DNA from: Mayamaea pseudoterrestris
Taxonomy: Eukaryota > Bacillariophyta > Bacillariophyceae > Sellaphorales > Sellaphoraceae
Length of the DNA stretch: 64,000 nt
Reading direction: 5' to 3'
Assembly (NCBI GenBank): GCA_027923505.1
Contig: BROI01000016.1
Location: forward strand, 62,001 to 126,000
The position numbers and the translations under genes were made by a program. Numbering within the stretch: the first letter of the stretch is position 1; each line of letters opens with the position of its first letter. The notes beneath the pieces are model-generated. The model had not been told where the DNA came from and did not search any database. It worked only from the letters and a program-made list of their open reading frames with translations. Positions 11,270 to 24,132 of the stretch are shown piece after piece.

Positions 11270-11863
11270 TCACTCCGCCATGGTTCGTTCGTGTACATGA
11301 ATCAAGTGCCATCCAAAGTGCGTCTGTATTGGCCCAATCGTGGTTCCAACGACAATGGCGTCTGGATCAAAAACGGCTCGCTCAAAGGGAGGTGCCATTT
11401 GGCCCGGATGAAACTTGCCCAAGTTGCCTCCATCCTTGGAGCTCGAACAGGTACTGACTTTTGCAGCCATTTCGGCAAACATTTCCGAATTATCTCCAAT
11501 CTCCGCCTTTAACTTGTGTAGCTCCTGTTCGTCGGGTGATAAAATGTGCGAAGCGACGGCATGGGAAGCTTTTGGACGGTGCGATCTTGATGATCTGGGA
11601 AGGCAGGAACATAGAAATGTGACTGAAATCCACAGAATCAAGAGTGTAACCGGACTAATTGGAAGCGTGAATCCTTGAATCTCAAGATTCTTTGCAAACC
11701 AAGGTTTGGCGTCGAGTCGCATTTGATCCGCTTCGGAAATTGATTCTTCTTTTGCGGAGACAACTGTTGTCGACATGGCGGCGACAGTCAACAGCATCAA
11801 GGATACATGGTGGAGATAATCAATCATTTCCTTCTGTAATCTTACAATCCTCGTTACGTTCAT
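11270..11863 (-). CDS. Membrane-anchored parvulin-type peptidyl-prolyl isomerase
   Basis: The frame is open from 12010, but that part overlaps the opposite-strand ABC-F leader; ATG at 11861-11863 (MNVTRIVRLQKEM) gives 197 residues with an N-terminal signal-like segment (HHVSLMLLTVAAMSTTVVSA), then a membrane span (ISPVTLLILWISVTFLCSCL) and a C-terminal rotamase domain. The latter shows ASHIL, FAEMAAKVSTC, the hallmark GGNLGKFHPGQMAPPFERAVF and FGWHLIHVHER. Parvulins isomerise X-Pro bonds; the membrane anchor suggests work at the ER, another secretory membrane or a plastid envelope. The isomerase call is strong; location is inference. Confidence 0.85.
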   Translation of the reverse strand: MNVTRIVRLQKEMIDYLHHVSLMLLTVAAMSTTVVSAKEESISEADQMRLDAKPWFAKNLEIQGFTLPISPVTLLILWISVTFLCSCLPRSSRSHRPKASHAVASHILSPDEQELHKLKAEIGDNSEMFAEMAAKVSTCSSSKDGGNLGKFHPGQMAPPFERAVFDPDAIVVGTTIGPIQTHFGWHLIHVHERTMAE

Positions 11864-12094
11864 GTTACTCGTACGATATGATTCAGATAATGGCAATGGG
11901 TTCAATCTTGAGTTCAGACGGCGATGCATCAACAGCATGGTGCAGCAGAACGGTCCGTTTCCGATCGATGGATCGAAGCGAACGCGTTTTGTAGTCGGAG
12001 TGGTTCTCAAAGTATCTTAGCGCAACTGCAACGTCATCGTTTGCGCCTCCATTCATCGCGAACTGTTCCTTCGCAGCACAACCAGCACAGCACC

Positions 12095-14470
12095 ATGGTG
12101 CACCCAGCAACAAGAATGGCGCCTTTATATCAAGTTGCCATTGCCTTGCTGTTGTCTGGCTGTCATGCGTTTCAAGTTAGTGCTCCCACTATATTAAGGA
12201 CACCGCTTTTTTCGCACAGAACGTCAACAAGCCTCTTGTCATCGGCAACGTCATCACCTCCAACATTGCCATCACAAACGCAACATTCCGATGACGCCCG
12301 CGGAGCTGCCCTTTGGCTTGACGACGTCTCCGTCTACAGAGGTCCAAATCCGGTGCTGCGAGGGGTCGATTGGAGGATTGAACCAGGCCAAAAGTGGGCG
12401 ATTGTCGGCGCCAATGGCGCTGGAAAAAGCACCTTGCTGCAAGCCATTGTTGGACAAATTGGAGTTGCTCAAGGTCGCGTCTTTATGTCGCCACAATTTC
12501 AAAAGGGAATCGGCTACTTGCAGCAAACTGCCGTCGCAGGTAGCAACCGCACTGTGTACGAGGAAGCAGCGTCTGGCATGCATGCGCTGGCGCAGGCGAA
12601 GCAAGACATGGAGACTGCTTTGCTGCAGGCAAACATGGAAGCATATGATACCGCCTTGACCAAGTTTGAAGCACTTGATGGTTATCAGCAAGATAAAAAG
12701 ATTGCTAACATACTTAGTGGTCTAGGATTCGCTGATCCGTTTGACATTCGTTGCGACGAATTGTCGGGAGGCTGGCAGATGCGCGTCGCCTTGGCCAAAC
12801 TGTTGTTGAGTGAACCAACACTATGCATTCTCGACGAGCCATCGAACCATTTGGACGAATCAGCAAAGAGGTTTCTCGCGAAATACTTGCGTGACTATAC
12901 GGGTCAAGGATCCATGATCTTGGTGACGCATGATGTACAGCTTTTGCAAACCATGTCAAACATTGCTGAGCTCATTCCGGGAGCTCCAACGAAGAGCTTG
13001 CAAATATACAAATCTTGCAACTACGACCAGTATTTGAACCTTAAGGAACAGCGTGCCGCTGCTGCAATTAGCGAGTATGAAAGAAATTTGGAAATCGCCG
13101 CCAAGCTGCAAGCGTTCGTCGACAAGTGGGGCGCATCGGCGACAAAGGCCACGGCGGCGCAGTCACGACAAAAGCAGCTCGACAAGATGCGCAAGGATGG
13201 CTTGCTGGACGATCCGGCCATGGCTATTGTCGCCAAGCGATTTAAACCAACCGTTGTTTTGCCAAAACCACCGAAAGCAATGGGCAATGTGTTGCTTTCG
13301 TTGGAGAAGGCACTGGTGGGTCACGATGCCAGCAAGCCATTGGTATCGAACGTTAATTTGAAATTGACACAAGGCATGAAACTACTTATTCGCGGACCCA
13401 ACGGTTCTGGGAAAAGCACAACTCTGCATTCTCTACGAGGTTCCATTCCATTACTGGAGGGCGAACGCAAAGAGAATCCCAACTTGTACTTGGGCATGTT
13501 TACACAAGACTTGCCGCAGGAACTGGATGTGAACGCCCGCGCGGTAGACTTGGTCACGGCACACGCAAGAACCGGTCTGGGCGGTGACATTACCATATCT
13601 GACGAAAAAGCTCGCAGCGCAATGGGACGGCTGGGCCTGACGGGTGAAAAGCCGCTCCGGCGTATCAAGGACTTGTCGGGCGGTGAAAAAGCACGTGTGG
13701 CTTTGGCAATGTTTACGCTAAAGCCGTGCAATCTGTACCTCTTTGATGAGGTTTCGGTAGGTTGATGGGGATGTTTGTATTCCGACTGGTGGCCTATTAA
13801 TTTTGCTAAAACGTCCCTTTCCTTCTTTCGTACAGAACCATTTGGACCATGAATGGTAAAATTCCTGCCTGTGGCCCCTGCCTTTCTGTCCAGATAGCGT
13901 CTTTCGCCATTGTCCTTACTAACTATTAACTTCAACCTTCATTCTCACAGTGTGGAAGCTTTGGGAGACGCATTACGTCACTGGGGCGACGACTTTGGCG
14001 CCATTGTTGTTGTTTCGCACGACGAAGCATTTTGCTCACAGCTCGAGTTTACCCACGTGGCAACAGTGGCCGACGGCAAGCTGGTGTTGGAGCAGCGAGA
14101 TGCATGCGCCAGTGACTGGCTGGTTGGGGGCATGGCGGCACCGAAACATGCTGCTGATGCATTGATGTCTAGCGAGCCGGCAAACGGGCAACCAGTTGCT
14201 ACTCCATCAGCACCAGCACCGAAGGTAGTCACTGATCCAGATATTCGGAAAAAGCTTTTCAATGCCCCAAAGCGCATAAAGAAGATTGAACAGCAAGTTG
14301 CCAAGCTTGAGCAAGAGGTGAACACCGCTGACGAATCAATGTTATCTCACGGCAATGATTTGGTCGAGCTGAATGCACTTCAGAAGCAAAAGGATGTTAC
14401 CAGTAGAAAAATTGATGCCCTCATGCAGGAGTGGGACGAGCTAGAGTCACTCTTGGCAGAGTACAGCTAG
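12095..14470 (+). CDS. Plastid-targeted ABC-F ATPase (EttA/Uup-like ribosome-associated factor)
   Basis: Three exons: 12095-13756, a 20-nt exon 13836-13855, and 13951-14470; introns of 79 and 95 bp; 733 residues. The start ATG has context CACCATGG and opens MVHPATRMAPLYQVAIALLLSGCHAFQVSAP, a signal peptide followed by an FQ junction typical of heterokont plastid import. Two ABC cassettes follow: GANGAGKST, LSGGWQMRVALAKLLL, CILDEPSNHLD; then GPNGSGKST, LSGGEKARVALAMF and LYLFDEVS joined by splicing to NHLD. There are no membrane spans. A C-terminal coiled coil resembles that of Uup. ABC-F proteins act on the ribosome, resetting stalled or early elongation complexes; here presumably plastid ribosomes. 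DEV in the second Walker B, where DEP is usual, is the only oddity. Confidence 0.92.
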
Positions 14471-14659
14471 CAATGCTTTAATGTTTACACTTGTAACTTG
14501 CTCTCGCCCAGTACGTCAAACTCAATGAGTCTACTACAGGCAACGTGTGGATGCCGCTGCATAATGTTTTCCATAACGGTCATTATGAAGGGCGACCAAA
14601 TAATTTTTACTGCTTAGCATTAATAACAAATAGCTATCTTACGTTCACAGACTACTGTT

Positions 14660-15871
14660 CTATGATTTGTTGAACAAGTTTTTAAGCTTGTCAATGTCCG
14701 CACTGCTCGCCTTGTTGTAGCCTGCATCGGGTGCGCCTCCTCGTCCGCCTTCGCCTCCTGACGGGCCGCGCGGAGATGGTCGCTTGGGTCGTCCACCTCG
14801 CGGTGGCGGCGGTGGTTCGTCCTCGTCGTCATCATCATCATCGTCGTCCGTCTTGGTTTCATTCTTGAGCCCCTTCAACTCATCCTCTAAATCAGCATCG
14901 TTTGCTGTTGACGTCACATTGAAATACTCGGCTCGCTGCGCTTCCATGATTTCCAATCCCTTCTTGACATACTTTTCCTCTCTACGTCGACGGAAGAACT
15001 CGCGCGTCCACAAAAAGCCAAAGGTTGGAATGAATAAGGCAGTAGCAATTTTTGCCGTCAAGACTCGCTGAGCCTGCTCGTTGGGCGTATTGTCAATGCC
15101 GGCAAACTGCGTGCGCGTATTTTTGTATGGACTAGCTCCCTTCGATTGTGATGCAGCCTGAGATGAAGGCGGAAGAATGTCACTTTCATCCATGAAATCT
15201 TCATCGTCTTCTTCATCAAGGTCGTCGTCATCCATGCCGGCATACAAACTATTCTTCTTCTTGGCTTGCTTTCCTTTGCGTCCAAATAGTGAAGAAGCCT
15301 TTTGCTTCGCCGAAGAAACCTTCGAATCCGATTCAGTCGTCGTCGTTGTCAAGCTGCTCCTGGTAGCCAATTGTTCCTGCAGTTCCTCAGCGTCAACGTC
15401 ACCCGTACTCAACTTTTGCGCCTGCTCCTGGTTCATGCCGGGCCGAATGCTGTACACCTTTTCGGTAATGTGCGAATTGCTCACGGGCGGAGCCGCAGCA
15501 GTCGATGATGATGCTATGGCGGGCTGACCAAGAAAGAAGGAAACGACGAGTGCCATGGAAGCAAAGAAACGCCATAGTTGCTGGAATTTAAACATTCGAA
15601 GGGAGCGAAGAAGGCGCTTTAATTTGCTGTGTTTAACATTGCTACTTTCACTGATTGCTGAAAATAGACGAGAAACTTTTTCATTGTCAATCCGTGCAGG
15701 CCAAATAAGGTGGTGCCTGTTGAAGCTGACACGTGGATTGCAATCACTTCGCCGCTGCTGCAACGAAACGCTCGAGTATTGTAGAGGCTGCAGCTGCTGA
15801 AAGCCATAGCATTTCAAGATCAAGCAACTTGATAGCAAGCATAAGCTTTGTAGCAGACTTGATCTCCTCAT
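14660..15871 (-). CDS. Plastid-targeted membrane protein with acidic and Pro/Arg/Gly-rich tail, unknown
   Basis: The frame opens at 15910; ATG at 15869-15871 (MRRSSLLQSLCLLSSCLIL) places a signal peptide ideally at the terminus, followed by CYG-FQQ, a heterokont plastid-import junction; 403 residues. A second hydrophobic stretch (FASMALVVSFFLGQPAIAS) could be a stop-transfer or a thylakoid-transfer signal ending in AIAS. The middle is acidic (DDDDLDEEDDEDFMDE), another membrane segment follows (IATALFIPTFGFLWTREFF), then an Asp run, PPPPPRGGRPKRP and a short helical end (ADIDKLKNLFNKS). The family is not recognised. Neighbouring the plastid ABC-F gene tail-to-tail. Direction and length are well supported; function is open. 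Confidence 0.75.
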   Translation of the reverse strand: MRRSSLLQSLCLLSSCLILKCYGFQQLQPLQYSSVSLQQRRSDCNPRVSFNRHHLIWPARIDNEKVSRLFSAISESSNVKHSKLKRLLRSLRMFKFQQLWRFFASMALVVSFFLGQPAIASSSTAAAPPVSNSHITEKVYSIRPGMNQEQAQKLSTGDVDAEELQEQLATRSSLTTTTTESDSKVSSAKQKASSLFGRKGKQAKKKNSLYAGMDDDDLDEEDDEDFMDESDILPPSSQAASQSKGASPYKNTRTQFAGIDNTPNEQAQRVLTAKIATALFIPTFGFLWTREFFRRRREEKYVKKGLEIMEAQRAEYFNVTSTANDADLEDELKGLKNETKTDDDDDDDDEDEPPPPPRGGRPKRPSPRGPSGGEGGRGGAPDAGYNKASSADIDKLKNLFNKS

Positions 15872-16354
15872 TGCTCTGTAGTTTGGTTGCAATGGTGCAG
15901 TAGATGGCATTGATTAATTTATATCCTTGGCAAGATATGTCGCCGCGTTCAGTCGAATCTACCGTAGGCGAGCGAACCAAAATTTTCAATCCTGTAGCTA
16001 CCGTAGAGATGATTCAAATCAATTATCGCAGCGTATAAAAGGGTCCTTCTTCGAGACGCCGTTCGAATGTCGATCGAGCGCGCATGGTCGATCGGATCCG
16101 TCCTCATCCGAGCGACAGACAGACACATCGTACCGGTAATGGCGGGCTCGCGACAATGTCTGCTGTCCTGTCCTCCCATACCGTAGCTGCTTGGAATCCG
16201 CTATGGATGATTTTTTTGCACCAATCTCACCGCAAGCATGTCCCCATGCATAGCCAAACAGGATTGATGGAACAAGACTACAATTGGGGGTAGATTTGGC
16301 AGGCCATGCACGGAAGGCCATGCACTGTAGCACCATGTAGCTGGTTCCAGTGTG
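15872..16354 (+). other. Intergenic region with a TATA-like box and a short ORF
   Basis: A TATAAAAG string at 16034-16041 lies 43 bp before an ATG that opens a 69-codon frame (16084-16293) on the plus strand. The peptide shows no domain. It abuts the satellite block and may be an orphan promoter or chance. Nothing else is seen here. Confidence 0.25.
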
Positions 16355-19300
16355 AAATGCCCCTATAACATGCCATGTATACACCCAAATCACACCAGAA
16401 TAATGCCAACATCATTATTCAGTGTGCGCTACAAGTTGGCATGCCTGGCTGGTGTATCAGTAGACAGCAATGTGACTAGTGAGAACTTCTCACCAGTCTC
16501 AGCCCGCAGATGTTGTGACATTCAATTGCCCCTATAACATGCTCTGTATACGCTCAAATCACACCAGAATGGTGCCAGCATCATTATGCAGTCTGCGCTA
16601 CAAAAAAAATTGCCTGGCTGGTGTCTCAGTAGACTGCAATGTGATTGGTGACAAGTTGTCTCCAGTCTCAGCCTGCAGATGCCATGACATTCAATTGCCC
16701 CTATAACATGCCCTGTATAAGTCTAATCACACCAAAAATGGTGCCAACATCATTATTCAGTGTGCGCTACAAGTTGGCATGCCTGGCTGGTGTATCAATA
16801 GACTGCAATGTGACTAATGAGAACTTCTCACCAGTCTTAGCCCGCAGATGCTGTGACATTCAATTGCCCCTATAACATGCTCTGTATACGCTCAAATCAC
16901 ACCAGAATAGTGCCAGCATCATTATGCAGTCTGCGCTACAAAACAACATGCCTGGCTGGTGTCTCAGTAGACTGCTATGTGATTGGTGACAAGTTGTCAC
17001 CAGTCTCAGCCTGTAGATGCCATGACATTCAATTGCCCCTAAAACATGCCCTGTATAAGTATAAATCACACCAAAATGGTGCCAACATCATTATTCAGTC
17101 CGCGCTAAAAGATGGCATGCCTGGCTGGTGTCTTGGTAGACTGCAATGCATTTGGTTACAACTTGTCAACAGTCTCAGCCCGCAGGTGCTGTGACATTTA
17201 AACGCACCTACAGCAAGCCCTGTAGGTGCCCAAATTACACCAGAATGGTGCCAACATCATTATTCATTCTGAGCTACAAGATGGTAGGCTTGGCTGGTGT
17301 CTCAGGGGATGGCAATGTATTTGGTGACAACTTGTCACCAGTCTCAGCCCGCAGATGCCGTGACATTCAAACACCCCTACAGCAAGCCCTGTAGGTGCCC
17401 AAAATATACCAGAATGGTGCCAACATCATTATTCAGGCTGCGCTACAAGATGGTAGGCTTGGCTGGTGTCTCAGGGGATGGCAATGTATTTGGTGACAAC
17501 TTGTCACCAGTCTCAGCCTGCAGATGCCGTGACATTCAAACGCCCCTACAGCAAGCCCTGTAGGTGCCCAAAATACACCAGAATGGTGCCAACATCATTA
17601 TTTAGGCTGAACTACAAGATGGTAGGCTTGGCTGGTGTCTCAGGGGATGGCAATGTATTTGGTGACAACTTGTCACCAGTCTCAGCCCGCAGATGCCATG
17701 ACATTCAAACGCCCCTACAGCAAGCCCTGTAGGTGCCCAAAATACACCAGAATGGTGCCAACATCATTATTCAGGCTACGCTACAAGATGGTAGGCTTGG
17801 CTGGTGTCTCAGGGGATGGCAATGTATTTGGTGACAACTTGTCACCAGTCTCAGCCCGCAGATGCCATTACATTCAAACGCCCCTACAGCAAGCCCTGTA
17901 GGTGCCCAAAATACACCAGAATGGAGCCAACATCATTTTTCAGGCTGAACTACAAGATGGTAGGCTTGGCTGGTGTCTCAGGGGATGGCAATGTATTTGG
18001 TGACAACTTGTCACCAGTCTCAGCCCGCAGATGCCGTGACATTCAAACGCCCCTACAGCAAGCCCTGTAGGTGCCCAAAATACACCAGAATGGTGCCAAC
18101 ATCATAATTCAGGCTGCGCTACAAGATGGTAGGCTTGGCTGATGTCTCAGGGGATGGCAATGTATTTGGTGACAACTTGTCACCAGTCTCAGCCTGCAGA
18201 TGCCGTGACATTCAAACGCCCCTACAGCAAGCCCTGTAGGTGCCCAAAAACACCAGAATGGTGCCAACATCATTATTTAAGCTGCGGTACAAGATGGTAG
18301 GCTTGGCTGGTGTCTCAGGGGATGGCAATGTATTTGGTGACAACTTGTCACCAGTCTCAGCCGCAGATGCTGTGACATTCAAACGCCCCTACAGCAAGCC
18401 CTGTAGGTGCCCAAAATACACCAGAATGGTGCCAACATCATTATTCAGGCTGCGCTACAAGATGGTAGGCTTGGCTGGTGTCTCAGGGGATGTCAATGTA
18501 TTTGGTGACAACTTGTCACCAGTCTCAGCCCGCAGATGCCGGGACATTCAAACGCCCATACAGCAAGCCCTGTAGGTGCCCAAAATACACCAGAACGGTG
18601 CCAACATCATTATTCAGGCTGCGCTACAAGATGGTAGGCTTGGCTGATGTCTCAGGGGATGGCAATGTATTTGGTGACAACTTGTCACCAGTCTCAGCCT
18701 GCAGATGCCGTGACATTCAAACGCCCCTACAGCAAGCCCTGTAGGTGCCCAAATACACCAGAATGGTGCCAACATCATTATTCAGGCTGCGGTACAAGAT
18801 GGTAGGCTTGGCTGGTGTCTCAGGGGATGGCAATGTATTTGGTGACAACTTGTCACCAGTCTCAGCCCGCAGATGCCGTGACATTCAAACGCCCCTACAG
18901 CAAGCCCTGTAGGTGCCCAAAATACACCAGAATGGTGCCAACATCATTATTCAGGCTGCGCTACAAGATGGTAGGCTTGGCTGGTGTCACAGGGGATGGC
19001 AATGTATTTGGTGACAACTTGTCACCAGTCTCAGCCCGCAGATGCCGGGACATTCAAACGCCCCTACAGCAAGCCCTGTAGGTGCCCAAAATACACCAGA
19101 ATGGAGCCCACATCAGTATTCATGCTGCGCTACAAGATGGTAGGCTTGGCTGGTGTCTCAGGGGATGGCAATGTAATTGGTGACAACTTGTCACCAGTCT
19201 CAGCCCGCAGATGCCGTGACATTCAAACGCCCCTACAGCAAGCCCTGTAGGTGCCCAAAATACACCAGAATGGTGCCAACATCATAATTCAGGCTACGCT

Positions 19301-22300
19301 ACAAGATGGTAGGCTTGGCTGGTGTCTCAGGGGATGGCAATGTCTTTGGTGACAACTTGTCACCAGTCTCAGCCCGCAGATGCCGGGACATTCAAACGCC
19401 CATACAGCAAGCCCTGTAGGTGCCCAAAATACACCAGAATGGTGCCAACATCATTATTCAGGCTGCGCTACAAGATGGTAGGCTTGGCTGGTGTCTCAGG
19501 GGATGGAAATGTATTTGGTGACAACTTGTCACCAGTCTCAGCCCGCAGATGCCGGGACATTCAAACACCCCTACAGCAAGCCCTGTAGGTGCCCGAAATA
19601 CACCAGAATGGTGCCAACATCATTATTCAGGCTGCGCTACAAGATGGTAGGCTTGGCTGGTGTCTCTGGGGATGGCAATGTATTTGGTGACAACTTGTCA
19701 CCAGTCTCAGCCCGCAGATGCCGGGACATTCAAACGCCCCTACAGCAAGCCCTGTAGGTGCCCAAAATACACCAGAATGGTGCCAACATCATTATTCAGG
19801 CTGCGCTACAAGATGGTAGGCTTGGCTGGTGTCTCAGGGATGGCAATGTATTTGGTGACAACTTGTCACCAGTCTCAGCCCGCAGATGCCGTGACATTCA
19901 AACGCCCCTACAGCAAGCCCTGTAGGTGCCCAAAATACACCAGAATGGTGCCAACATCATTATTCAGGCTGCACTACAAGATGGTAGGCTTGGCTGGTGT
20001 CTCAGGGGATGGCAATGTATTTGGTGACAACCTGTCACCAGTCTCAGCCCGCAGATGCCGTGACATTCAAACGCCCCTACAGCAAGCCCTGTAGGTGCCC
20101 AAAATACACCAGAATGGTGCCCACATCATTATTCAGGCTGCGCTACAAGATGGTAGGCTTGGCTGGTGTCTCAGGGGATGGCAATGTATTTGGTGACAAC
20201 TTGTCACCAGTCTCAGCCCGCAGATGCCGGGACATTCAAAAGCCCTACAGCAAGCCCTGTAGGTGCCCAAAATACACCAGAATGGTGCCAACATCATTAT
20301 TCAGGCTGAACTACAAGATGGTAGGCTTGGCTGGTGTCTCAGGGGATGGCAATGTATTTGGTGACAACTTGTCACCAGTCTCAGCCGCAGATGCCGGGAC
20401 ATTCAAACACCCCTACAGCAAGCCCTGTAGGTGCCCGAAATACACCAGAATGGTGCCAACATCATTATTCAGGCTGCGCTACAAGATGGTAGGCTTGGCT
20501 GGTGTCTCTGGGGATGGCAATGTATTTGGTGACAACTTGTCACCAGTCTCAGCCCGCAGATGCCGTGACATTCAAAAGCCCTACAGCAAGCCCTGTAGGT
20601 GCCCAAAATACACCAGAATGGTGCCAACATCATTATTCAGGCTGAACTACAAGATGGTAGGCTTGGCTGGTGTCTCAGGGGATGGCAATGTATTTGGTGA
20701 CAACTTGTCACCAGTCTCAGCCCGCAGATGCCGGGACATTCAAACGCCCCTACGGCAAGCCCTGTAGGTGCCCAAAATACACCAGAATGGTGCCAACATC
20801 ATTATTCAGGCTGCGCTACAAGATGGTAGGCTTGGCTGGTGTCTCTGGGGATGGCAATGTATTTGGTGACAACTTGTCACCAGTCTCAGCCCGCAGATGC
20901 CGGGACATTCAAACACCCCTACAGCAAGCCCTGTAGGTGCCCAAAATACACCAGAATGGTGCCAACATCATTATTCAGGCTGAACTACAAGATGGTAGGC
21001 TTGGCTGGTGTCTCTGGGGATGGCAATGTATTTGGTGACAACTTGTCACCAGTCTCAGCCCGCAGATGCCGTGACATTCAAACGCCCCTACAGCAAGCCC
21101 TGTAGGTGCCCAAAATACACCAGAATGGTGCCAACATCATTATTCAGGCTGCGCTACAAGATGGTAGGCTTGGCTGGTGTCTCAGGTGATGGCAATGTAT
21201 TTGGTGACAACTTGTCACCAGTCTCAGCCTGCAGATGCCGGGACATTCAAACGCCCCATACGGCAAGCCCTGTAGGTGCCCGAAATACACCAGAATGGTG
21301 CCAACATCATTATTCAGGCTGCGCTACAAGATGGAAGGCTTGGCTGGTGTCTCAGGGGATGGCAATGTCTTTGGTGACAACCTGTCACCAGTCTCAGCCC
21401 GCAGATGCCGTGACAATCAAACGCCCCTACAGCAAGCCCTGTAGGTGCCCAAAATACACCAGAATGGAGCCCACATCAGTATTCATGCTGCGCTACAAGA
21501 TGGTAGGCTTGGCTGGTGTCTCAGGGGATGGCAATGTATTTGGTGACAACTTGTCACCAGTCTCAGCCCGCAGATGCCGTGACATTCAAACGCCCCTACA
21601 GCAAGCCCTGTAGGTGCCCAAAATACACCAGAATGGTGCCAACATCATTATTCAGGCTGAACTACAAGATGGTAGGCTTGGCTGGTGTCTCTGGGAATGG
21701 CAATGTATTTGGTGACAACTTGTCACCAGTCTCAGCCTGCAGATGCCGTGACATTCAAACTCCCCTACAGCAAGCCCTGTAGGTGCCCAAAATACACCAG
21801 AATGGTGCCAACATCATTACTCAGGCTGAACTACAAGATGGTAGGCTTGGCTGGTGTCTCAGGGGATGGCAATGTATTTGGTGACAACTTGTCACCAGTC
21901 TCAGCCCGCAGATGCCGGGACATTCAAACGCCCCTACGGCAAGCACTGTAGGTGCCCAAAATACACCAGAATGGTGCCAACATCATTATTCAGGCTGCGC
22001 TACAAGATGGAGCCCTGTAGGTGCCCAAAATACACCAGAATGGTGCCAACATCATTATTCAGGCTGCGCTACAAGATGGTTGGCTTGGCTGGTGTCTCAG
22101 GGGATGGCAATGTATTTGGTGACAACTTGTCACCAGTCCCAACCCGCAGATGCTGTGACATTCAAACGCCCCTACAGCAAGCCCTGTAGGTGCCCAAAAT
22201 ACACCAGAATAGTGCCAACATCATTATTCAGGCTGCACTACATATGGTAGGCTTGGCTGGTGTCTCAGGGGATGGAAATGTATTTGGTGACAACTTGTCA

Positions 22301-24132
22301 CCAGTCTCAGCCTGCAGATGCCGTGACATTCAAACGCCCCTACAGCAAGCCCTGTAGGTGCCCAAAATACACCAGAATGGTGCCAACATCATTATTCAGG
22401 CTGCGCTACAAGATGGTAGGCTTGGCTGGTGTCTCAGGGGATAGCAATGTATTTGGTGACAACTTGTCACCAGTCTCAGCCCGCAGATGCCGTGACATTC
22501 AAACGCCCCTACAGCAAGCCCTGTAGGTGCTCAAAATACACCAGAATGGTGCCAACATCATTATTCAGGCTGCGCTACAAGATGGTAGGCTTGGCTGGTG
22601 TTTCTAGTGATGGCAATGTATTTGGTGACAACTTGTCACCAGTCTCAGCCCGCAGATGTTGTGACATTCAAACACCCCTACAGCAAGCCCTGTAGGTGCC
22701 CAAAATACACCAGAATGGTGCCAACATCATTATTCAGGCTGCGCTACAAGATGGTAGGCTTGTCTGGTGTTTCAGGGGATGGCAATGTATTTGGTGACAA
22801 CTTGTCACCAGTCTCAGCCCGCAGATGCCGTGACATTCAAACGCCCCTACAGCAAGCCCTGTAGGTGCTCAAAATACACCAGAATGCTGCCAACATCATT
22901 ATTTAAGCTGAGCTACAAGATGGTAGGCTTGCTGGTGTCTCAGGGGATGGCAATGTATTTGGTGACAACTTGTCACCAGTCTCAGCCCGCAGATGCCATG
23001 ACATTCAAACGCCCCTACAGCAAGCCCTGTAGGTGCCCAAAATACACCAGAATGGTGCCAACATCATTATTCAGGCTGCGCTACAAGATGGTAGGCTTGG
23101 TTGGTGTCTCAGGGGATGGCAATGTATTTGGTGACAACTTGTCACCAGTCTCAGCCTGCAGATGCCAGGACATTCAAACGCCACTACAGCAAGCCCTGTA
23201 GGTGCCCAAAATACACCAGAATGGTGCCAACATCATTATTCAGGCTGCGCTACAAGATGGTAGGCTTGGCTGGTGTCTCAGGGGATGGCAATGTATTTGG
23301 TGACAACTTGTCACCAGTCCAGCCCGCTGAAGCCGGGACATTCAAACGCCCCTACAGCAAGCCCTGTAGGTGCCCAAAATACACCAGAATGGTGCCAACA
23401 TCATTATTCAGGCTGAGCTACAAGATGGTAGGCTTGGCTGGTGTCTCAGGGGATAGCAATGTATTTGGTGACAACTTGTCACCAGTCTCAGCCCGCAGAT
23501 GTTGTGACATTCAAACACCCCTACAGCAAGCCCTGTAGGTGCCCAAAATACACCAGAATGGTGCCAACATCATTATTCAGGCTGCGCTACAAGATGGTAG
23601 GCTTGTCTGGTGTCTCAGGGGATGGCAATGTATTTGGTGACAACTTGTCACCAGTCTCAGCCCGCAGATGCCGTGACATTCAAACGCCCCTACAGCAAGC
23701 CCTGTAGGTGCCCAAAATACACCAGAATGGTGCCAACATCATTATTTAAGCTGAGCTACAAGATGGTAGGCTTGGCTGGTGTCTCAGGGGATGGCAATGT
23801 ATTTGGTGACAACTTGTCACCAGTCTCAGCCCGCAGATGCCGTGACATTCAAACGCCCCTACAGCAAGCCCTGTAGGTGCCCAAAATACACCAGAATGGT
23901 GCCAACATCATTATTCAGGCTGCGCTACAAGATGGTAGGCTTGGTTGGTGTCTCAGGGGATGGCAATGTATTTGGTAACAACTTGTCACCAGTCTCAGCC
24001 CGCAGATGCCCAGACATTCAAAGGCCACTACAGCAAGCCCTGTAGGTGCCCAAAATACACCGCATTGGTGCCAACATCATTATTCAGGCTGCGCTACAAG
24101 ATGGTAGGCTTGGCTGGTGTCTCAGGGGATAT
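16355..24132 (+). repeat. Satellite A, 169-bp tandem array (block 1, ~46 copies)
   Basis: Head-to-tail monomers of 169 bp cover this stretch. Five left-edge copies (to about 17200) are diverged; the rest are highly alike. Each standard monomer carries three inverted repeats: GGTGACAA-C-TTGTCACC, CCTACAG-CAAGCC-CTGTAGG and CACCA-GAA-TGGTG. A few monomers are shortened or carry 1-2 nt indels (for example near 20230, 20385, 22010 and 22930). The ~88-codon frames that recur every 169 bp are by-products of the monomer: 169 is not a multiple of 3, so successive copies fall in different frames and each ends at the same monomer position. I do not regard them as genes. Confidence 0.97.

Noticed and set aside
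14784-15527. Ser-rich plus-strand frames opposite the plastid acidic protein
   Set aside because: Poly-Ser arises from reading the Asp/Glu codon runs of the real gene on the other strand.
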